DNA of 64,000 nucleotides from Chloroflexi bacterium GWB2_54_36 (GCA_001796355.1 MGMG01000090.1:1-64000), one strand, 5' to 3'. Positions 54,193 to 63,052 are shown, numbered from the stretch's first letter. Program-made: numbers and translations. Notes: generated by a model from the letters alone, not told the origin.

Positions 54193-54497
54193 TGTAGGAT
54201 AAGCTTTAGCTTGTCCATTTTTTTGACCTGAGATTTTACATTATTCCCGACGAGCTACTGCTCGCCTGCGCAAGCTAAAGCTTACGCTACATTTTTGTAG
54301 GATAAGCTTTAGCTTGTCTATTTTTTTGCCTCCCGGTTTTACATCAAACCGGACGAGCTATCGCTCGCCTGCGCAAGCTAAAGCTTACGCTACATTTTTG
54401 TAGGATAAGCTTTAGCTTGTCTATTTTTTCTGACCTGGGAGTTTACATTATCCCCGACGAGCTACTGCTCGCCTGCGCAAGCTGAAGCTTACGCTAC
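54193..54497. repeat. Tandem array of three BIME-like units, 103-bp period
   Basis: Three 99-bp units start at 54193, 54296 and 54399. Each begins TGTAGGATAAGCTTTAGCTTG and ends with the near-inverse AAGCTTACGCTAC. Each end contains a small hairpin (AAGCTTTAGCTT; AAGCTAAAGCTT) bordered by GTAG or CTAC, plus an internal CGAGC/GCTCG hairpin. The units differ mainly in their central T-rich part. The remaining bases to 54562 hold nothing recognisable. Confidence 0.92.
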
Positions 54498-54562
54498 TTA
54501 ATAATTTATTTCTTCGCGATCTTTGCGTTTTAATGTTTAATACCTACCTTCGAAGACCCTAC

Positions 54563-55690
54563 TTACCCCCGGTACTTTCTCACCACCCGCGGCAGCAGGC
54601 CGGTCGTGACCTCGTAATTGATCGACCCGGCCAGGCGGCCAACTTCTTCCGCGGATACCCGCTCCGCGCCCTGCTGGCCGACCAACACCACCTCGTCATT
54701 TTGCTGGACGCCCGGGATGCCGGTCACATCGATCACAAATTGATCCATGCATACCCGCCCGATGATCGGCGCCCGCTGACCGTGTACCAGCACAATGCCC
54801 TTATTGCTCAAAATGCGATGATAGCCATCACCATAACCCACCGGTACCAGGGCTGCTGTCGTCGGCCGACCGGTGACGAAAGTCCGGCCGTAGCTCACCC
54901 CTGCCCCAACCGGCAGTTCGCGCACGCGGCTGACCGTGCTCTTAAGCGTCAGCGCCGGGTGCAACTCAAACACCGGCTCCCACTCGGAAGATGGTTTCAT
55001 TCCGTACATGGCAATTCCCGGGCGGACGGCATTGTAATGCGCTTCGGGCAGTTTCATGGTCGTGGCGCTATTGGCCGCATGGATGATCGGAATATCCATC
55101 CCGGTATTCCTGATTGCTGCGATGACCTGGTCAAATTCAGCAATTTGCTGCCGCACCCAGGTCTGGTCGCTGGCGTCGGCAGTGGCAAAATGGGTGAACA
55201 AACCCTCCACCCGAATGCCCGGCAGCGCTCGGGCAGCCTGTAGAAACGGGACGACCTCGGCTGACAGCAAGCCGTACCGGCTCATCCCGGTATCCACTTT
55301 GACGTGTACCGGCATCGTTTTCCCCTGAGCAGCGGCTGACGCAGAAAGCGCCTGAGCAAATTCCGGCGTGATGGTGCTGGGGGTCAAATTCCATTGCACG
55401 AATGCGTCAGCGCCAGTTGGCGGGGTATAGCCCATCACCAACACGGGCGCATCGATGCCAGCCTGACGCAGTTCAATTCCCTCAGTTAGCCGGTGAACCG
55501 CCAACCGGGTGGCTCCTGCCTCCAGCGCCGCGCGGGCGACCGGAACGGCGCCGTGCCCATAGGCGTTGGCCTTGACCACCGCCATCACCTGAACGGTTGA
55601 GCCAACATGCCGGACAAATGACCTGACATTCTTGCGAATCGCCTCCAGATCAATTTCTGCCCAGGTTACTACGCCTTCGATGTCCGCCAT
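54563..55690 (-). CDS. alr: Alanine racemase
   Basis: A 375-residue PLP enzyme making D-alanine for peptidoglycan. The PLP Lys is in VVKANAYGHGAVPVA. The second catalytic base Tyr is in GAGVSYGRTFVTG, and GRVCMDQFVIDVT and VGYGDGYHR are also conserved. ATG 55690 (MADIEGVVTW) follows GGGGAG by seven bases, and the longer frame to 55738 runs through a terminator hairpin. It lies directly downstream of the liv operon on the same strand. Confidence 0.95.
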   Translation of the reverse strand: MADIEGVVTWAEIDLEAIRKNVRSFVRHVGSTVQVMAVVKANAYGHGAVPVARAALEAGATRLAVHRLTEGIELRQAGIDAPVLVMGYTPPTGADAFVQWNLTPSTITPEFAQALSASAAAQGKTMPVHVKVDTGMSRYGLLSAEVVPFLQAARALPGIRVEGLFTHFATADASDQTWVRQQIAEFDQVIAAIRNTGMDIPIIHAANSATTMKLPEAHYNAVRPGIAMYGMKPSSEWEPVFELHPALTLKSTVSRVRELPVGAGVSYGRTFVTGRPTTAALVPVGYGDGYHRILSNKGIVLVHGQRAPIIGRVCMDQFVIDVTGIPGVQQNDEVVLVGQQGAERVSAEEVGRLAGSINYEVTTGLLPRVVRKYRG

Positions 55691-55703
55691 AAAATTTCTC
55701 CCC

Positions 55704-55736
55704 AAAAGAGGGGTTTTGGCGTGACCAAAACCCCTC
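55704..55736 (-). terminator. Terminator between livF and alr
   Basis: A perfect 12-bp stem GAGGGGTTTTGG/CCAAAACCCCTC with a five-base loop is followed on the minus strand by TTTT and immediately by the alr ribosome site GGGGAG. The CCCC of the 3' arm could also pair with that GGGG. Confidence 0.8.
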
Positions 55737-55779
55737 ACTGAAAGTGAATGCTGCTTCTTTATACCACCTGTTGAACGAA

Positions 55780-56496
55780 TTAGCCGCCCAGATACGCCTC
55801 GCGCACGCGGGTATCATGCAGCAGTTCATCTCCGGTACCGCTGAAAACGATGGTGCCCGTCTCCAGCACATAGCCGCGCTGGGCGGTTCGCAGAGCCATG
55901 TTGGCGTTTTGCTCCACCAACAACACCGTGGTCCCGCTGGCATTGATTTCTCTAATCACCCGGAAAATCTCGCGCACCAGCACCGGGCTCAACCCCATCG
56001 ATGGCTCATCCAGCAACACCATCTGACCGCGGCTCATCAAAGCCCTGCCGACCGCCAGCATTTGCTGTTCACCGCCCGAGAGCGTGCCGCCTAGCTGTAC
56101 TTTGCGTTCCTCCAAGCGTGGGAAGATGGCAAAAACCCGTTCGTAATCCTTGGCGACTTCGGCCTTATCCTTGCGCTGCCAGGTGGCCAGTTTCAAGTTT
56201 TCAAGCACGGTCAAGCTGCCGAAGATCCCACGACCTTCGGGAACCTGGGCGATTCCCATTCCAACAATTTTGTCTGCCGGAATTTTCGCCAGGCTGGCGC
56301 CTTTGTACATGATTTGCCCAGTGTAAGGGAGCATGCCTGAAATTGCCCGCAGAGTGGATGATTTACCTGCTCCGTTTGCGCCGATCAGGGTGACGATTTC
56401 ACCTTCCATCACATCAAAGCTGATATTCTTCACCGCCTTGATGTTGCCGTAAGAGACGCTCAAATCCCGAATCGAGAGGTAGGCGCCACTGCTCAT
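55780..56496 (-). CDS. livF: Branched-chain amino acid ABC transporter ATPase LivF
   Basis: A 238-residue ATPase. It shows Walker A GANGAGKSST, signature LSGGEQQMLAVGRALM, Walker B MVLLDEPSMGLSP, and the LivF-typical QVPEGRGIFGSLTV. It pairs with LivG on the LivHM channel. Its ATG overlaps the livG stop by four bases. It is the last gene of the operon, before a terminator. Confidence 0.96.
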   Translation of the reverse strand: MSSGAYLSIRDLSVSYGNIKAVKNISFDVMEGEIVTLIGANGAGKSSTLRAISGMLPYTGQIMYKGASLAKIPADKIVGMGIAQVPEGRGIFGSLTVLENLKLATWQRKDKAEVAKDYERVFAIFPRLEERKVQLGGTLSGGEQQMLAVGRALMSRGQMVLLDEPSMGLSPVLVREIFRVIREINASGTTVLLVEQNANMALRTAQRGYVLETGTIVFSGTGDELLHDTRVREAYLGG

Positions 56497-57263
56497 TGGT
56501 CACCTCCTTCGCCAAGGTATGCCTCGAGCACTTTAGGATTGGCTCGAATCTCTGCCGGCAAACCTTCAGCGATTGTAGCGCCAAAGTCAAGCACTTTCAA
56601 ACGCTCACAGATGCCCATGACCAGGCGCATCTGGTGCTCGATGAGCAGGATGGTCAGACCAAATTCCTTGCGAATCCACAGGATAAATTCCATCAACTGT
56701 TCGATCTCGCGCGGATTCATGCCTGCTGCCGGTTCATCCAGCAGCAGCAGCTTGGGGCCGGTTGCCAGAGCGCGGGCAATCTCTAACCGGCGCTGCGACC
56801 CGTAAGGCAGGTTTTTAGCCAGATCATCGGCAAAATGGTCCAGTTTGAAGATCTCCAGCAGGTCGAGCGCTTTGTTGGTAAAAAGCTCTTCCTGCGCCCG
56901 GTAACGGCCGATGTGAAGCAGCGACTCCCAGGATGAGTATTTCATCCAGTTATAGTAAGCGATGCGGACATTGTCAAGCACTGTCAGATCTTTGAACAGG
57001 CGGATATTTTGGAAAGTACGCGCGATCCCTAGCTGGGTGATTGCATTCGGTTTTCTACCCACCAATTCCTGACCGTTGAGTTGGATACTCCCCTCAGTAG
57101 CTTTATAGACCCCGGTGACAAGGTTAAAGATGGTGGTTTTTCCAGCCCCGTTCGGGCCGATGATGCCCACCAGTTCGCCCGGTTCCAGGTCAAGGTTGAA
57201 ATCGGAGACGGCGCACAGCCCGCCAAAGTAATGCGTTACGTGATCAGCTCGCAGAAGTGCCAT
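56493..57263 (-). CDS. livG: Branched-chain amino acid ABC transporter ATPase LivG
   Basis: A 256-residue ATPase with Walker A GPNGAGKTTIFNLVTGVY, the LivG-type GIARTFQNIRLFKDLTVLDNV, Walker B LLLLDEPAAGMNP, and the C-terminal BCA extension ending EAYLGEGG. The signature loop reads LPYGSQRRLEIARAL, as is normal for this subfamily. ATG 57263 has GGAGG upstream. The longer reading to 57302 lies inside livM. Confidence 0.96.
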   Translation of the reverse strand: MALLRADHVTHYFGGLCAVSDFNLDLEPGELVGIIGPNGAGKTTIFNLVTGVYKATEGSIQLNGQELVGRKPNAITQLGIARTFQNIRLFKDLTVLDNVRIAYYNWMKYSSWESLLHIGRYRAQEELFTNKALDLLEIFKLDHFADDLAKNLPYGSQRRLEIARALATGPKLLLLDEPAAGMNPREIEQLMEFILWIRKEFGLTILLIEHQMRLVMGICERLKVLDFGATIAEGLPAEIRANPKVLEAYLGEGGDQ

Positions 57264-58329
57264 TCGACACCTCCTTCTTTGCGCGCCAGTATTTGAGTGC
57301 ATAAAGGTCGAAACCCGGTATCAACCAGCGGAATTCGCGCAGTCCCATAATGCCGCGCGGCCGGAAAATCATCAGCAGCACCAGCATCAACGGCATCAGC
57401 ACCATGCGCCACATGCCAAACGGTCGCAGGACCTCCAGCAAAACGGTGTACACGGTGGCACCGAGGATCGACCCGGTGATCGAACCGATCCCGCCCAGAT
57501 AAACCATGATGAGCACGTCGGTGGATTTGATAATGTCGAACACTTTGGGACTGATGAATTGCAAAACGTGGGCAAACAGCGCCCCGGCAACCCCGGCAAA
57601 AAATGAGCTTAGCGTGAACGCCAGTAATTTCACCTGCTTGGTGCTGACGCCCATCAGGTCGCTGGCAATTTCATCTTCACGGATCGATTGCACGCCGCGT
57701 CCATAATTGGAGTACACAAAGTTGCGGATGACCAGGATTGCCAGGACAGTCCAGAAGAAGGTCCATGGGAGTGTGGTCAACTTTGCGATCCCCGGGATAC
57801 CGCGCGGCCCGCCGATGGCTTCGATGTTCTCGATGACCGATTTGACGATCATGTTAAACGCCAGGGTTACGATAGCCAGGTAGTCACCGCGGGTTTTAAA
57901 GGACGGCACCGACACGACCAACCCTACCAGGGCAGCGCCGATTCCGCCTGCCAGAACAACCAGCGGAAAGTAAATTGCTCCTAGGTTGTCAGGAAGCAAT
58001 TTGGTGGTGAAAATGGCTGAAACATAAGCCCCCACCGCCATGAAACCGGCATGCCCGACGGAGAACTCGCCCATATAGCCGTTGATCAGATTCAAACTGG
58101 TGGTTAAGATAATGTTGATCCCGATATAGATTATGACCAGTTGAACATACTCATTAACCAGTCCAAATCTCGGGATCAGGATGGAAAGGATAAAGCCAAC
58201 CGCCAGGACAATCGGGAAGGCTTTGCGGTTGTTTGCGATTCGGTCCCAGCGCATTTTCCAACGCTCGAGCAGCGCATGACCTTTGGACACAGGGGTAGGT
58301 GTGGATGATGGTGTGTTATCCATGTTCAT
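57244..58329 (-). CDS. livM: Branched-chain amino acid ABC transporter permease LivM
   Basis: A 361-residue membrane protein with about nine helices. Family motifs include LINGYMGEFSVGHAGFMAVGAYVSA and VYLGGIGSITGSILGA. A 30-residue polar N-terminus precedes the first helix. It overlaps livH by four bases (ATGA) and livG by 20 bases. With LivH it forms the import channel for leucine, isoleucine, valine or related amino acids, although urea and amide importers of the same fold exist. Confidence 0.95.
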   Translation of the reverse strand: MNMDNTPSSTPTPVSKGHALLERWKMRWDRIANNRKAFPIVLAVGFILSILIPRFGLVNEYVQLVIIYIGINIILTTSLNLINGYMGEFSVGHAGFMAVGAYVSAIFTTKLLPDNLGAIYFPLVVLAGGIGAALVGLVVSVPSFKTRGDYLAIVTLAFNMIVKSVIENIEAIGGPRGIPGIAKLTTLPWTFFWTVLAILVIRNFVYSNYGRGVQSIREDEIASDLMGVSTKQVKLLAFTLSSFFAGVAGALFAHVLQFISPKVFDIIKSTDVLIMVYLGGIGSITGSILGATVYTVLLEVLRPFGMWRMVLMPLMLVLLMIFRPRGIMGLREFRWLIPGFDLYALKYWRAKKEVSNGTSAS

Positions 58330-59201
58330 ACCTTTTGCGGCCGGGGTTTACCCAGGATACCGTATGGGCGGAAGATCAACAGCACCAGCAGCAGGGCAAA
58401 CGCCACAAAGTCGCGGTAGGTGGAAGGCATGAAGGCTGCCACCATGATTTCAACCGTGCCAAGGATGAACCCGCCGATCATTGCGCCGCGGATATTGCCG
58501 ATCCCGCCAACCACCGCGGAGATAAAGGCTTTCCAGCCGATCAGGATGCCCATGTAAGGGTCGATGACCGGAAATGCCAGCGCATACATCGTACCAGCCG
58601 CAGCCCCAAGGCCGGTGCCGAGGGCAAATGTGGCAGATACGATCAGGTTGAGCGGCACGCCCATCAACGGGATAATGGCTTTATCCCACGAGATTGCCCG
58701 CATCGCCATCCCAACCATGGTCTTGCGAACGATCAGGTCTAACATGATCATCATCCCTACCGAAAGCAGGATGATGATAATTTGCAGGGAAGAAATGGAA
58801 ACGCCGGCAATATTCCAGGTGGTATTTTGAATGAGCTGGGGGATGTGTTGGGGATAAGGATAAAAAACTAACGTAAAGTTTTCGAGGAAGAGGCCGACAC
58901 CCAGCGCAGTAATTACCGCGGAAACCCGCGGAGCATTGCGCAGTGGCCGATAGGCCACCCGCTCGATCAGCACACCCAGCAGCGCCACCCCGATCATCGA
59001 AACCAGCAGGGTGGGGACAAAAGGAAGACCAAAATAAACGGCTGCAATAAAGGTAAAAAATGCGCCCACCATAAAAAGGTCGCCGTGGGCGAAGTTGATC
59101 ATCGTCAGAATACCATAAACCATGGTATATCCCAGCGCGATCAACGCATAAATACTACCCAGCTGCAGCGCGTTCAGTGATTGCTGGAAGAAATAAGTCA
59201 T
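58326..59201 (-). CDS. livH: Branched-chain amino acid ABC transporter permease LivH
   Basis: A 291-residue membrane protein with about eight helices. The motifs YALIALGYTMVYGILTMINFAHGDLFMVGAF and GGIGNIRGAMIGGFILGTVE are characteristic. It forms the channel with LivM. A strong hairpin separates it from livK upstream, so the permease/ATPase genes may be expressed below the level of the binding protein. Confidence 0.96.
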   Translation of the reverse strand: MTYFFQQSLNALQLGSIYALIALGYTMVYGILTMINFAHGDLFMVGAFFTFIAAVYFGLPFVPTLLVSMIGVALLGVLIERVAYRPLRNAPRVSAVITALGVGLFLENFTLVFYPYPQHIPQLIQNTTWNIAGVSISSLQIIIILLSVGMMIMLDLIVRKTMVGMAMRAISWDKAIIPLMGVPLNLIVSATFALGTGLGAAAGTMYALAFPVIDPYMGILIGWKAFISAVVGGIGNIRGAMIGGFILGTVEIMVAAFMPSTYRDFVAFALLLVLLIFRPYGILGKPRPQKV

Positions 59202-59227
59202 AAAACCGCCTTTATTTAAAGAAATGT

Positions 59228-59260
59228 GACTCTCTCGCTGTGCGGTACAGCGAGAGAGTC
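59228..59260 (-). terminator. Strong hairpin between livK and livH
   Basis: The 14-bp perfect stem GACTCTCTCGCTGT/ACAGCGAGAGAGTC has a five-base loop. On the minus strand it is followed by a moderately T-rich stretch (ACATTTCTTTAAA). It is probably a partial terminator and/or a stabiliser of the livK message. Confidence 0.8.
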
Positions 59261-59277
59261 AATAGGTCAGCTTCAGT

Positions 59278-60447
59278 TTACGGAGCCGCGTTGGCGAACC
59301 AGACGAATTTATCGCCTTTAACCTGCAAAATCACTGCGCTCTTAACCGGATCGCCGGAGCCGGCCTCAAAAGCCATATTGCCAGTGACACCTTCGTAATT
59401 GGTGATCATCGCCATACCGGCGCGGACTGATTCGCGGTCCACTTTACCGGCGGATTTCAACGCATTCCACAACAACCCAAAGGAATCATACGTCAGGGCT
59501 GCTACGTCATCCGGGGTGTTGCCATAGGCGGCTTTGTAGGCATCGATGAATTTGGTGGCAACGGGGGTGGCAGCATCGGCAGCATAGTGGGTGCTAAAAT
59601 AGTAGCCTTCGCACTCAGTGCCGCACAGTGTGATCAATTCAGCGCTGCCCCACGAGTCTGAGCCAAGGAACGGGACGGTGATGCCCAGGCGGTGCGCCTG
59701 CTGGATCTGCAGCGGGACTTCGCTATAGTAGTTGGGCAGGAAAATCACGTCCGGTGCAGCTTCCTTGATCTTGGTTAGCTGAGCCGAGAAGTCTTTGTCG
59801 CCAGTGGTGTAGGTTTCAAAGGCTACAACGGTGCCGCCGCTCTCTTCGAAGGTTGCCTTAAAGTATTCGGCAATGCCCTTGTTGTAATCCGAAGCCACGT
59901 CATACAGGACAGCGGCATTTTTAGCGCCCAGGTTGTCCAAAGCAAATTTAGCTACCACACGCCCCTGGAACGGGTCGATGAAGGCGGCACGGAAGACATA
60001 TTGCTTGGGTTCCGTGGTATCGCCCTTGAGGGTTGTCTTGGGGTTGGTTGACCACGGGCTGATCAGCACGACCTTCGAGCTTTCAGCAATTTCCGAAGCG
60101 GGAATGGCATAGCGGCTGGCATTGGGACCGACAATGGCAACCACATTTTGCTGCGTGATCAATTTCGATGCAGCCGAAGCAGACTGATCGGCCTTACCGG
60201 CATTGTCTTCGACGAAAAGTTCAATCTTATAGGTTTTACCGCCGACCTCAAGGCCGCCGGCGTCATTGATTTCTTTAACCGCCAGTTCAGCCGCATTCTT
60301 GCTGGAAGCGCCGACCGCCGGGATATCCCCGGTCAGTTCAGCGATTACTCCAATTTTGATGACATCACCCCCGGCGCCTGTGCCGCAGGCTGCCAGGAGC
60401 ATGCTGGCAATAAACAAGACTACAAAAATCAGAGTACCCTTTCTCAT
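59278..60447 (-). CDS. livK: Branched-chain amino acid-type ABC substrate-binding lipoprotein LivK
   Basis: A 389-residue Leu/Ile/Val-binding family protein with lipobox SMLLAACGTG (Cys about residue 21). Conserved stretches include IKIGVIAELTGDIPAVGASSK, VVAIVGPNASRYAIPASEIAE and IFLPNYYSEVPLQIQQAHRLG. It captures the amino acid outside the membrane and hands it to LivHM. GAGGAGA lies eight bases before the ATG. As the first gene of the operon it is followed by a strong hairpin. Confidence 0.95.
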   Translation of the reverse strand: MRKGTLIFVVLFIASMLLAACGTGAGGDVIKIGVIAELTGDIPAVGASSKNAAELAVKEINDAGGLEVGGKTYKIELFVEDNAGKADQSASAASKLITQQNVVAIVGPNASRYAIPASEIAESSKVVLISPWSTNPKTTLKGDTTEPKQYVFRAAFIDPFQGRVVAKFALDNLGAKNAAVLYDVASDYNKGIAEYFKATFEESGGTVVAFETYTTGDKDFSAQLTKIKEAAPDVIFLPNYYSEVPLQIQQAHRLGITVPFLGSDSWGSAELITLCGTECEGYYFSTHYAADAATPVATKFIDAYKAAYGNTPDDVAALTYDSFGLLWNALKSAGKVDRESVRAGMAMITNYEGVTGNMAFEAGSGDPVKSAVILQVKGDKFVWFANAAP

Positions 60448-60996
60448 TATATTCTCCTCTTTTGTATGTTACTCACGATTTGCCTCCAATGGCTGCGTAA
60501 ACCTGATTTTGATTGGGCCCACCTCCATGTTGTGAACTCTGTTTCCGTCCCTGCAGGACGGTGAGTTTTACGGGCAACCTTTATGGAAACGCAAAAGAAG
60601 CGTCTGGCAGTTTATCAAACTGAGACTCTTCACCCGTACAAAATGAAAAAAAACTTCCGATAAGGGAACGGGAACTCGAAATACCGTACTTGTTTTCAAA
60701 TTACAATCCTGCTAGTCACCTGGTCGATTGATGCAGTATTGTGAGTGACGGCAGCCAACTAAAATCATCCAAGGTGGATGGCTACCTCGAAACAACAGGT
60801 ATTCAATTTATAAAGTTGAGGGTTATAGGGAATGATCCGGTGGAGATGCTCACCGCAGTATACTTGCTGGATGATCAACTTAAATCCAGCATTAAAATAC
60901 TATAGCATGGAATGACCATATTACAAGTTCAGCACCATCACTTTTTTTCCAAATATTAATCACATTATCGATCCTATTTGTGAAATACTTAACAAA
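60448..60996. other. Gap upstream of livK
   Basis: No gene is seen in these 549 bases. A short perfect inverted repeat (CCGTCC/GGACGG, 60545-60561) is the only clear structure. The liv operon promoter must lie here, but no convincing hexamers were found. Confidence 0.5.
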
Positions 60997-62310
60997 TCAA
61001 CGGCTAATTGCCGGAATGAGCACGGTATAGATTGCCTGAAATGCCAAATGTTGCGACTGCGCTGTTCCAGCAATGTCGCCGCCAAAAAAGTGAATATGGT
61101 TACCAATCGCTACCACTCCCGGTTGAGCGCCAATCGCCACAGGCGGCAGGTCCAACCTTTCCCATTGATCTGTATTTTCATCGTAACGCAATATGGGCAA
61201 CCTGGCCTTCTCCTGATCAAAACTTCCCCCAACCAGGTACAAGTTTTCCGCCAATGCAACCAGATTGATCCAATCGCGATTTTCCAACAGCCCGGCCCGT
61301 GATTCCCAGGCAACTTCACCGGCAGATTCACGCTGCGGGTAATACGCCAGCAGGTCGGTTAATCGTCCTAGTTGATTGACACCCCCGGCCAGCATGATCT
61401 TGGCGCCAAGAACGGCAGCGGAACCATAAGCCCGCGGCGTGTCCATGGGTTGGCGTTCCTGCCAGGCATTCTCTCCCAGGTCATAAACAAATACCCGGTC
61501 CGAATAGTTGGCTCCGTCCCAGCCGCCAAATACGTACAACTGTCCTTCGAAGGATGCCAGGGCATACCCAGTCAAAGCGATCGGCATGGGTTCAGCCTGT
61601 TTCCACCGGTCGGAACGCGGGTCGTACACTTCCAGCAGCGCGGTTGGTTTGCCATCTACTCCAAGGCCGCCTGGAATGTAGATCTTTTCACCAAGGAGCG
61701 CCGCTCCTGCATCGCTGACCGGGGTGGGCTTGGTAGATTTTTCCTGCCACTCGTCATTGTCGACCTGATACGCGCTGACCATGCCGCTGATTTGACCATC
61801 GCGCTGCCCGCCAAACAAAAAAACGGTCCCCTCATAGCTGGCAACTGCCATACCAAAACCGCTCACCGGCAAGGCTTGATGGAAACTCCAACGGGACAGC
61901 GGCGTTGGGACGGGTGGCGTGACCGCCGCGGAAGGGTTGGTGGGTGGCCGAACGGCTAAAATAAACAGCAGCACAATCAGACTCAAGGCGGCGCCAATCA
62001 GCAGATACCGCCACAGAGGTCGGATTCGCGGGTTTGGTTGGAGGGAAAGGGCGCCTTCTGGAGAAGTTTCTCCGTATTCAGTTGTTCGATTTTCGCTGCC
62101 GGAATTGACTAACCCGATCCGCATGGCATACAGGGTCGCCTCGGTGCGCGAGACGACTTCGATTTTCGCAAAAATATTGCGCAGGTGTACCTTAACCGTG
62201 TTAGGACTGATTACCAGCCGGGTGGCTATTTCTTTGTTGCTGGCCCCGGTGGCAACAAGCTTCAATATTTCTAATTCGCGTTCACTCAATCCGTTTTCTA
62301 CAACCATCAT
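60997..62310 (-). CDS. Membrane-anchored LuxR-type regulator with Kelch repeats
   Basis: A 437-residue one-component regulator. A GerE/LuxR helix-turn-helix lies at about residues 6-65 (LSERELEILKLVATGASNKEIATRLVISPNTVKVHLRNIF). A single transmembrane helix follows at about 95-120 (YLLIGAALSLIVLLFILAV), then an extracytoplasmic beta-propeller of about five or six Kelch repeats (LFGGQRDGQI; IYIPGGLGVDGK; LYVFGGWDG; IMLAGGVNQLG; IHFFGG). The start is one of two ATGs at 62310/62307 behind AGGG. A longer frame to 62667 lacks similarity to the family. The propeller may sense an extracellular ligand and the HTH act at the membrane. Confidence 0.88.
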   Translation of the reverse strand: MMVVENGLSERELEILKLVATGASNKEIATRLVISPNTVKVHLRNIFAKIEVVSRTEATLYAMRIGLVNSGSENRTTEYGETSPEGALSLQPNPRIRPLWRYLLIGAALSLIVLLFILAVRPPTNPSAAVTPPVPTPLSRWSFHQALPVSGFGMAVASYEGTVFLFGGQRDGQISGMVSAYQVDNDEWQEKSTKPTPVSDAGAALLGEKIYIPGGLGVDGKPTALLEVYDPRSDRWKQAEPMPIALTGYALASFEGQLYVFGGWDGANYSDRVFVYDLGENAWQERQPMDTPRAYGSAAVLGAKIMLAGGVNQLGRLTDLLAYYPQRESAGEVAWESRAGLLENRDWINLVALAENLYLVGGSFDQEKARLPILRYDENTDQWERLDLPPVAIGAQPGVVAIGNHIHFFGGDIAGTAQSQHLAFQAIYTVLIPAISR

Positions 62311-63052
62311 CACCCTGAATCGAATTTCGGATGTCCGCCCCCTCACGACCGGGAAGCCGCGGGTACATCCCGCGGCGCGGTGGTCAGGTAAATTATATAC
62401 CATACAGCCCTGCACGTTTCGTGCTTGGCATTTATTAGCTGCGGCATAGGTATTTCCACACAAGAAGCGGAACGTCCAGCAACAGCCTGCTCTAACGGTT
62501 TCATGATGAGAAATTGGAATAGTTCGTGGAGATGGGGCAAGGTCTCCTGACCTGCCCCACACAGCAGGTGTAATCGCTTTCAACACCTCTACGAGGGTAA
62601 AAAGCAGCCAAAGCAAACCGAAAATCACTTTAAACTGGCTTTTCTCTATATTATCGATCTTGTTCAAACATTGTCAATGCATTGCAGTTTGCCTGACAAG
62701 CCGGTAAAAAAGGGTAAAAGAGAAGTCTGTAACTTGCAAACCGCTTTCATTCACTATAAACTTTGATTGTTGAGATCGGCAGGCCGAAGAGAACATCTAA
62801 AACTGCCGCATTGCTAGGGGCTCTATCACACCACTTTACCCACACCCTGTTTTCTACATTTCCATAGGTTGATCCAGAAGGATATCCCATCCAACTCCCA
62901 TCGTCGATATTTCGCTCGTTTGGTGAAATCTTTCACGATTGGAAATCCATTTTGCAAAGGGAGGTGATGTAGTACCAAAAAACGTGCTTTTGTAAGGTGC
63001 TCGACCGTAGTATATCCATTAACCCCGTTTCAAATTGAATTAGGAGGAGCAA
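62311..63052. other. Divergent gap between the LuxR-Kelch and BMP genes
   Basis: No gene is seen. It contains a perfect 8-bp hairpin GCCGCGGG/CCCGCGGC (62356-62376) in the LuxR-Kelch leader, a shortened copy of the hipBA-flanking repeat (62533-62559), and an inverted TTGTCA/TGACAA pair (62671-62699). Promoters for both genes must be here. Confidence 0.6.
62533..62559. repeat. Internally deleted copy of the hipBA-flanking repeat
   Basis: TGGGGCAAGGTCTCC is joined directly to TGACCTGCCCCA. These are the two ends of the 79-bp repeat core at 27175 and 29177 without the middle part. The ends are inverted copies of each other apart from one extra A. Confidence 0.75.

Noticed and set aside
60541..60561. 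GTTTCCGTCC...GGACGG resembling a CRISPR repeat
   Set aside because: There is a single copy only, with no spacer-repeat periodicity and no cas genes. It is treated as a small inverted repeat.
62311..62667. 119-residue N-terminal extension of the LuxR-Kelch protein
   Set aside because: It lacks similarity to the family, crosses a hairpin and a dispersed repeat, and the ATG pair at 62310/62307 has a ribosome site.
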